Source: Streptomyces glomeratus
Lineage (GTDB): Bacteria; Actinomycetota; Actinomycetes; Streptomycetales; Streptomycetaceae
Assembly (NCBI RefSeq): GCF_021462825.1
Contig: NZ_JAKEEB010000011.1
Span: 124,001 to 188,000 of the forward strand
Length of the DNA stretch: 64,000 nucleotides
Direction of reading: 5' to 3'
The notes under the pieces were generated by a model, which was given only the letters and a program-made list of their open reading frames with translations, searched no databases and was not told where the DNA came from. The number at the start of each line of letters is the position of its first letter. Within the stretch, counting starts at the first letter, position 1. The position numbers were made by a program, and so were the translations under genes. Below, in pieces: positions 58,685 through 64,000 of this stretch.

Positions 58685-59326
58685 TCAGTACCCCTTGTCG
58701 TCACGGCGCACGACACGGAAGCTGGCCACGACGCCGTTCCGGACCCTCACGCCGCCACGGACGCGGCGGGGAACGAGGCCGTTGCTGGAGCTGTGCGGGC
58801 CGACGGTGGCGATGGGAGCGCCGTTGTCGCAGGTCGCACCGTTGAAGACCTCGACGGTCCTCTTGCTGTCGTTGCGGACGTTGATGCTGTTCGCCCCGAG
58901 CCCGCTGATGATCACGATGCAGCCCTGGTCGTGGGCGTTGTACTCCCGCTCGTTGACGTAGATCTTCTTCTCGTAGTTCTTCTTGTGGTCGTTGTCGTTC
59001 TCGTCCTCGTCGTTGTCGTGGTCCCGGCCCTCGTTGCCCTTGGAGTTGTCGCCGTAGTTGTTGTTGTTGCCGTTGTTGTTGCCGCTGCCGTTGTTGCCGT
59101 TATTGCCGTTGCTGCCGTTGCTGCCGTCGGGGTAGGCGGCGGCAGCCGGCGCGCCCGCCGCCGGAGCGGCGACCGGGGCGGCGGCGGGGGCCGCGGCAGG
59201 GGCGGGGGCCGCGACCGCGGCCGCCTGGGCCGGCTCGGAAGCGGCGTTGGCGTAGGTGATGCCGGTCGCCACCAGAGCCGCGCCGGCCGCCAGCGCGGCG
59301 GTCACCACAGTGGAACGCGTTGCCAT
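58685..59326 (-). CDS. secreted Asn/Asp-rich low-complexity protein, 213 aa
   Basis: Exported protein. MATRSTVVTAALAAGAALVA and following residues to about 29 (TYANAASEP) form a Sec signal peptide. Next come an Ala/Pro-rich spacer (to about residue 67), then a Gly/Asn/Ser stretch (PDGSNGSNGNNGNNGSGNNN), then an Asp/Glu/Asn-rich acidic stretch (EGRDHDNDEDENDNDHKK), and a C-terminal beta-like domain of about 90 residues with two Cys (DQGCIVIISGLG, NGATCDNGAPIATVG) that could form a disulfide. The acidic stretch may bind calcium. The repeats make the opposite strand open, but that is only a shadow. No family known; probably a cell-surface protein. Confidence 0.8.
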   Translation of the reverse strand: MATRSTVVTAALAAGAALVATGITYANAASEPAQAAAVAAPAPAAAPAAAPVAAPAAGAPAAAAYPDGSNGSNGNNGNNGSGNNNGNNNNYGDNSKGNEGRDHDNDEDENDNDHKKNYEKKIYVNEREYNAHDQGCIVIISGLGANSINVRNDSKRTVEVFNGATCDNGAPIATVGPHSSSNGLVPRRVRGGVRVRNGVVASFRVVRRDDKGY

Positions 59327-59926
59327 GTTGTTTCTCCTGTCTGAGAGACGTCGGCTGTTAGCCGATGCGAGTCTGAACGTACAGATCATCTTCTTGTGTG
59401 TCATATCAGACATGCTGAAAATATTACGAACAATCCGTTTGGAGTAATGGCGGCGCTGACGCCCCGTCATTCCGGTGGTTCCGCCGAGATCCAGGGTGAG
59501 GCGCCCGCGGGCCGCGCGCTCGTCGGTCGCCGACCGGTCGCGGGCCGGATGAGTGAGATGACGCCTTATCGGTTCCTTATGAGTCGTTAACTCCCGGTCT
59601 GCCGCAGCTCGTTGTCGTCGTCATCGCGGTGGACGGACCGGCGGGGCCCACTCCGGCGGGCGGGTGGACCGACCGGATGACCGGCGGCCCCGGCGGCGGG
59701 CGGAGCCGCCGTCGGACGGGGCTGAGATGCGATCCGTCGCGACGCCGGACGGCGGGTGCGGCGAACGGGTGAGCTCTCGCGGCTCCGGCGTGTCGCGTCT
59801 CCGAACGGCCGGGACCGGGTGACACGCCGACAGGCGGGGTGTAGGGGGCGCTCCTATGCTGACCTGGAGGCCCGTGGCCCGCGTTCTGCGCAGAGCCACG
59901 GGTCCGCTCACGGTTGGAGGCGGCCC
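59327..59926. other. 600 bp intergenic region with an AT-rich promoter-like core
   Basis: 59385-59450 is strikingly AT-rich for this genome (contains gctgaaaatattacgaacaa) and includes the inverted repeat TGTC-atatca-GACA (about 59399-59412). It should contain the promoter of the Asn-rich protein gene on the minus strand. The right part up to the hydrolase gene start shows no gene; GGAGG precedes the ATG at 59927. Confidence 0.5.
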
Positions 59927-61192
59927 ATGGCGCGTGTGTGCGGACGGTTGCGTAGGGGTGTGGCGATCACCGCTGCCGTGGGGACGCTCGCACTGCCGGT
60001 CGCGGTCGGAGCCGTGTGGGGAGCCGTGCGAGGGGTGGTGGAAGTCGGTCCCGCCGCCGTCGATGTCGCGCTACCCGGTTCCGTGTCACCGTCCGCCGCC
60101 GAGGCATCCGCCCCGGGGGCGGAGAGGAAACGGCAGCTCGATGCGGCCGTTCGGCGGATCATGAGGGAGGCGCGCGTCCCCGGTGTGACGGTGGGGCTGT
60201 GGATGCCCGGGAAGGACAGTTACGTACGCTCGTTCGGAGTCGCCGACCAGCGCAACGGCCTGCCGATGGCACCGGATCTGTACATGCGGATCGGCAGTGA
60301 GACCAAGACCTTCACCGTGACGGCGCTGCTCCAGCTGGCCGACCGGGGCAGGGTGTCCCTGGACGACCCGATCGGGATATACATCGACGGTGTGCCGGGC
60401 GGAAGCCGGATCACACTGCGTCAGCTGGCCGGGATGCGCAGCGGGCTGTTCAACTATTCCGAGGACGAGGGGTTCGTCAAGGCGCTGACCTCCGATCCGA
60501 GGCGGTCCTTCACACCGCAGCAGCTGCTCGGCTACTCCTTCGGGCACCCCGTACTGTTCCGGCCCGGGCGGAAGTTCGACTACTCCAACACCAACCTGAT
60601 CCTGCTCGGTCTGGTGGTGGAGCAGGTCAGCGGTCAGCGGCTCGGGGACTTCATCCGGCAGAACATCCTCCAGCCGGCCGGCCTGGACCATACGCTCCTT
60701 CCGGCCGGCGCCGACTTCCCGGGCCCGCATGCTCAGGGGTACACGAACCAGACCGCGAGCGGGAAGGTCGAGGACGCGACCGACTGGAACCCCTCCTGGG
60801 CCTGGGCGGCCGGTGCGATGATCTCCGATATGAGGGATCTGCGGGTGTGGGCGCGCACGGTGGCCACCGGCACCCTGCCCGGCCGAACCCCCCTGATCGG
60901 CCCGGCCCTGCAGAGGCAGCGGCTCAGGGCGCTTCCGACCACCGTCCCCGGTGCCGGGTACGGACTCGGCATCTTCGACGTCAACGGCTGGATCGGGCAC
61001 AACGGTTCGCTGCCGGGCTACGAGTCCTTGACCGTGTACCTCCCGTCGGCGCAGGCGACGCTCGTGGTACTTCTGAACACCGATATCCGCCATGACGGGC
61101 AGGAGCCCGCCACTCTCTTCGGCGAGGCCATCACGAAGATCGCCACGCCGGGGCACGTCTTCCGTCTGCCCGAACGGCCGCCGGCCGGGTGA
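59927..61192 (+). CDS. serine hydrolase, D-Ala-D-Ala carboxypeptidase / class C beta-lactamase fold, 421 aa
   Basis: Exported penicillin-binding-type enzyme. After a signal peptide (ITAAVGTLALPVAVGAVWGA) the active-site motifs are S-x-x-K in IGSETKTFT (Ser124, Lys127), Y-x-N in YSNTN (Tyr219) and H-x-G in GHNGSLPGY (His358). Blocks such as QLAGMRSGLFNYSEDEGFVK and WAAGAMISDMRDLRVWARTV are typical of the R61-type family, known from Streptomyces. It probably hydrolyses peptides or cell-wall stem peptides. The ATG at 59927 is preceded by GGAGGCGGCCC. Complete length. Confidence 0.9.
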   Translation: MARVCGRLRRGVAITAAVGTLALPVAVGAVWGAVRGVVEVGPAAVDVALPGSVSPSAAEASAPGAERKRQLDAAVRRIMREARVPGVTVGLWMPGKDSYVRSFGVADQRNGLPMAPDLYMRIGSETKTFTVTALLQLADRGRVSLDDPIGIYIDGVPGGSRITLRQLAGMRSGLFNYSEDEGFVKALTSDPRRSFTPQQLLGYSFGHPVLFRPGRKFDYSNTNLILLGLVVEQVSGQRLGDFIRQNILQPAGLDHTLLPAGADFPGPHAQGYTNQTASGKVEDATDWNPSWAWAAGAMISDMRDLRVWARTVATGTLPGRTPLIGPALQRQRLRALPTTVPGAGYGLGIFDVNGWIGHNGSLPGYESLTVYLPSAQATLVVLLNTDIRHDGQEPATLFGEAITKIATPGHVFRLPERPPAG

Positions 61193-61422
61193 GGGTCCGC
61201 CGCGGCACGCCGCGGACAGCGCGCCCGGCGGGTCGCGGGGGATCGCAGCGGCGGCCCCGCGTCGCCTGGGGACCGCCCGTGCGTGGCTCACATCACAGCC
61301 GGCCGCGGGGGGAATGTGGAGCGGGGCTTCACATCTTCATGGCATGCTCACGACTTGTTACCCGTCGGTATTAACCGACCGCCGGGTTCTTTCGGCAACC
61401 CCCCACCACCACAGGACAGGTC

Positions 61423-62916
61423 TTGCGTATCCGCAAGTGGCACCTGCGTGCCCTCATGCCCGCACTCACCGCATCCGCCCTCCTGCTCGTCACCGGCTGC
61501 TCGTCGGGGCCCGGCCCTTCCTCCGGCTCCGGCGCGGCGCCCGCCGGGCGGGCCGAGGCGTCCGCCGCGGCGGCCCAGGACGCCGACCGGCCCCTCGCGG
61601 TCGCGGCGGCGCCCGCCGCCACGCCCACCGCGCTCGCGCGGCCGGACCAGACCGGCGGGCGGGCCCATCGCAGCACGCTCAAGGTGAGTTCGTACGACCG
61701 TCACACCCGACGGGCCGTCATCTCACGCGTCGTCAAGGCGACGCCCCCTCCGTCCGGGTCATCGACGGCACCGGGGGTCTCCACGGGGCCCGCGTCGCCC
61801 ACGGCAACCCCGTCCGGAACCCCGAGCCGTTCCGCCGAGCCCGGACGGATCGCCGTCGGCGACGTCATCGCCAGCGCACCCGCGCCCGGTGCCCCGGACG
61901 GTCTCCTCGCGAAGGTCACCGAGGTGATCGGGGAGACCGGCGACGGCACCGAGGTGCAGACCGCGCCGACCACCCTCGACACCCTGCTCGGCGGCGACAA
62001 GGCCAAGGGCACGGTTCCCGTCGACCCCTCGTCCTTCGACGTCGAGCGACTGCTGCCCGATGTGAAGGTCTCCTGGACCAAGACGGGGAACGTGCACGCG
62101 GGGCCCGAGGGCGCGAAGGTCCCGCTGGGCAGCCTGCGTGTCGACCTCCGGGCCGACGTGCCCACCCCCGCGGGCGCCCCGGTGTCGGCGGACGCCTCCG
62201 TCGCCGGGTATGTGCAGGTCGCCCCCGAGGTCGACTTCTCCTACGGCGGGGGCGGCTCCGGCAGTGCCAACGGACAGGCCGGGCCCGCCTCGGCGCATCT
62301 GGGCGTGTCGGGCAACTGGAGCTCGCAGTGGTCCCTGAAGGGCCGCGCCGGGGTCTTCGCCAAGCCGGTGCGGGTGCCGTTCGCGAAGCTGCACGCCGAC
62401 CCCGTCCTCCAGGTCGGCCCGATCCCGGTCGTCGTCAACCTCGACCTGACCTGCTACTTCCAGATCAGCGGCGACGGCAGTGTGACCGTCGCGGTGGAAC
62501 AGGACCTCAAGGGCGACTTCAAGGCCGGCGGCACCTTCGCCCCCGGCAAGGGCTGGACACCCGTCAACGAGTCCACGATGACGAGCACGCCGGTGCGGAC
62601 CTCCCTCACGGCCGCGGGGAACGTCAAGGCGGCGCTGGGTGCGCAGGCCACCGTCGGTCTGTACGGCGCGGTGGGCGTCACCGCCGACCTGGCGCCGTAC
62701 CTGCGCGGCGAGGCGTCGATCGCGGCGAGCGCGGCGGCGGGTCCGGGCGCCCGGCCCACGGCCACCGCGGCGGGGTCGTGGGCTCTGTACGGCGGCGTCG
62801 ATCTGACCGGCGCGCTGCAGCTTCAGCTGTCCGTGTTCGGTACGCCCGTCTTCCAGCACACGATCCCCCTCGGCGCGCTCCACCGGGAGTGGAGGCTCGC
62901 CGGCGGCAGCGTGTAG
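61423..62916 (+). CDS. secreted lipoprotein, hypothetical, 497 aa, TTG start
   Basis: Signal peptide IRKWHLRALMPALTASALLL ends in the lipobox VTGCSS (Cys at residue 26), followed by a long Ala/Pro/Ser/Thr-rich linker to about residue 140 (e.g. PTATPSGTPSRSAEPGRI). The C-terminal 330 residues are beta-rich, with Gly/Ala/Thr-heavy repeats (VKVSWTKTGNVHAGPEGAKV, VEQDLKGDFKAGGTFAPGKG, NVKAALGAQATVGLYGAVGV), suggesting a lipid-transfer or adhesion-like beta sandwich. Only one Cys remains in the mature part. The start codon is TTG at 61423 (frame opens there; acaggacagg upstream as ribosome site). No known family recognised. Confidence 0.8.
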   Translation: MRIRKWHLRALMPALTASALLLVTGCSSGPGPSSGSGAAPAGRAEASAAAAQDADRPLAVAAAPAATPTALARPDQTGGRAHRSTLKVSSYDRHTRRAVISRVVKATPPPSGSSTAPGVSTGPASPTATPSGTPSRSAEPGRIAVGDVIASAPAPGAPDGLLAKVTEVIGETGDGTEVQTAPTTLDTLLGGDKAKGTVPVDPSSFDVERLLPDVKVSWTKTGNVHAGPEGAKVPLGSLRVDLRADVPTPAGAPVSADASVAGYVQVAPEVDFSYGGGGSGSANGQAGPASAHLGVSGNWSSQWSLKGRAGVFAKPVRVPFAKLHADPVLQVGPIPVVVNLDLTCYFQISGDGSVTVAVEQDLKGDFKAGGTFAPGKGWTPVNESTMTSTPVRTSLTAAGNVKAALGAQATVGLYGAVGVTADLAPYLRGEASIAASAAAGPGARPTATAAGSWALYGGVDLTGALQLQLSVFGTPVFQHTIPLGALHREWRLAGGSV

Positions 62917-63048
62917 CTGCTCCTCCGTCCCACGGGACGTTCCGCCTCGCTCCGGGACGGGGAAACGGAATTCCCGGCCCTCGGTATGGAAACGCTGGGC
63001 GACGTGAGATCACGCCTCGTGATCGGCAACGTCAGCACGGAGGTTTCC

Positions 63049-63687
63049 ATGATTCGTCGGACACTGCAGGGCGGCCTGCTGGCCGCGGTCACGATGCTCG
63101 CGCTCGTGCCCGCGGCCGCGGTCGCCGCTCAGGGCGACCGGGCCGCCCCGGCAACGGTCGTCGCGTCGGTCGCGCAGAGCCCGCACACGCTCCCCGCCCC
63201 CGTCCGGCACGTGCCCGCCCGGCAACGCGCCCACCGCCTCGCTTCCTGCTACCGCTCCATCGGCCACGGAAGCCGCCTGCGCCACCTCGGCCGCGTCGGA
63301 CACCTCGGCTACGCCTGCCACCTGCGCCACATGCCGCGCACGTCGTACTCGCACCGCATCCACTCCGGCACGCGTACGGCGTACCACCACCGCATCGGTT
63401 ACGCCGCCTACCGGCACCACGCCTACCGGCACCAGGCGTGCCGGCACCACGCGTACCGTGTCGCCGGGCGTGTCGTCACACGCCATGTTCCGCTGAACAT
63501 CCGCTCCGGCCCGGGTACCGGCTACCGCGTGGTGGGACACCGCCACGCGCACGCCCGGCTGTTGCTGGTCTGCGAGAGGAGCGGCTCGTACGTCCACGGT
63601 AACCGGGGCTGGTACCGGCTCGCGGGCGGCAGGGGCTATGTCTCCGCGCACTACGTCCGCACCCGGAGCGCCGTGCCCTGGTGCTGA
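63049..63687 (+). CDS. secreted His-rich protein with C-terminal SH3b domain, 212 aa
   Basis: Signal peptide MIRRTLQGGLLAAVTMLALV to about residue 30 (AVAAQGD). A His/Arg/Tyr-rich middle (about residues 85-145) carries tandem units such as YRHHAYRHQACRHHAYR, giving more than 20 His, as in metal-binding domains. The C-terminal 65 residues (VPLNIRSGPGTGYRVVGHRH, LVCERSGSYVHGNRGWYRLA, YVSAHYVRTR) form a bacterial SH3 domain that binds cell wall. The ATG at 63049 is preceded by GGAGG. Possible roles are metal capture at the wall; unproved. The terminator at 63716 follows. Confidence 0.82.
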   Translation: MIRRTLQGGLLAAVTMLALVPAAAVAAQGDRAAPATVVASVAQSPHTLPAPVRHVPARQRAHRLASCYRSIGHGSRLRHLGRVGHLGYACHLRHMPRTSYSHRIHSGTRTAYHHRIGYAAYRHHAYRHQACRHHAYRVAGRVVTRHVPLNIRSGPGTGYRVVGHRHAHARLLLVCERSGSYVHGNRGWYRLAGGRGYVSAHYVRTRSAVPWC

Positions 63688-63715
63688 CCCACCCCTTCCC
63701 TCCCTCCGGGGAAAC

Positions 63716-63749
63716 GGCCTGCCCGTCACCTGTGCGTGCCGGGCAGGCC
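63716..63749 (+). terminator. strong terminator after the His-rich protein gene
   Basis: GGCCTGCCCG (63716-63725) pairs with CGGGCAGGCC (63740-63749) around a 14-base loop, 29 bp after the stop codon, followed by TTCGG. Confidence 0.8.
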
Positions 63750-63909
63750 TTCGGCGCGCCTCGATCCCGCAACTCACCTTGTTCATACCGGTTCCCATGT
63801 GTGGCGGCACCACAGTCCCGGGAACACATCACGACAAGCAAGGGCGAACCGCCCAAAGTGGCATCGGCGTTGAGGGACGGGTCATGCGACAGCCTCAAGG
63901 ATCCAGACC

Positions 63910-64000
63910 GTGAAGACCGGCGCAGCACGGGCGGCGGCGCTCCGCCGGCCGGCGGCGGGTCGGCCGGTGGAGCCGGACGGACCGTTCGTGACGGAGCTGC
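63910..64000 (+). CDS. start of an unknown gene, cut by the window end
   Basis: GTG at 63910 opens a frame of 30 codons to the edge (VKTGAARAAALRRPAAGRPV, then EPDGPFVTEL). Good coding bias and an upstream CAAGGA. The ending DGPFVTEL could be the beginning of a sigma-factor-like or other helical protein, but the piece is too short to assign. Confidence 0.4.
   Translation, partial: MKTGAARAAALRRPAAGRPVEPDGPFVTEL

Noticed and set aside
58793-59344. Val-rich plus-strand frame opposite the Asn-rich protein
   Set aside because: It is the complement of the Asn codon repeats (GTT runs) and lacks start signals; the minus frame has a signal peptide.

Overview
The window reads as chromosomal DNA of a Streptomyces (or close relative): very high GC, strong G/C third-position bias, GTG starts, GTGA/ATGA stop-start overlaps, Streptomyces-type leader peptides, NsdA-like and HATPase regulators, and actinobacterial mobile-element genes. 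It is mostly accessory DNA rather than core genome.

1-11.6 kb: a glutamyl-tRNA synthetase gene (+) faces a compact minus-strand operon: HATPase regulator, glycosyltransferase, 2-hydroxyacid-dehydrogenase homologue with altered catalytic residues, MoaA-like radical SAM enzyme, putative nucleotidyltransferase, second radical SAM enzyme, NodU/CmcH-type carbamoyltransferase, RelA/SpoT-type HD hydrolase and second glycosyltransferase. Genes overlap or sit within about 45 bp. I read it as an unassigned specialised-metabolite pathway (carbamoylated, glycosylated product). 11.7-18.4 kb: an NsdA-like regulator, an FAD oxidoreductase and its frameshifted duplicate, a phosphotransferase and several decayed genes.

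18.4-20.8 kb: remains of an integrative element: replication-relaxation gene, tyrosine-integrase fragment, and a 351 bp array of eleven TGCGCA palindromes spaced close to whole helical turns. 20.9-28.9 kb: sugar metabolism (aldo/keto reductase, two glycosidases, isomerase, ABC permease, ROK regulator, Gfo/Idh oxidoreductase). The isomerase and permease are both 5'-truncated and fused head to head, so a deletion removed the space between them. 28.9-32.1 kb: an IS5-like element, a degenerate IS630-like element and a truncated IS110-like transposase.

32.9-55.2 kb: a large organosulfur-scavenging island: TauD-type dioxygenase, SsuABC-like transporter, an amino-acid-type ABC transporter behind a SAM-IV-like riboswitch, seven LLM-class flavin monooxygenases, an FMN reductase, an SfnB-like oxidoreductase, a LysR regulator, and five short leader peptides sharing an R-x-x-[IV]-D-L-x-R/H-V-x-S-A-type motif. 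The likely role is uptake of sulfonates/sulfones and release of their sulfur, controlled by attenuation and SAM sensing. 55.3-58.3 kb: a decayed nitroreductase, a GntR/UTRA regulator and a convergent fused dioxygenase-HD oxygenase resembling TmpA-TmpB for trimethylaminoethylphosphonate, with a PhnF-like operator. 58.7-64 kb: secreted or surface proteins (Asn-rich protein, penicillin-binding-type hydrolase, lipoprotein, His-rich SH3 protein) and the start of one more gene.
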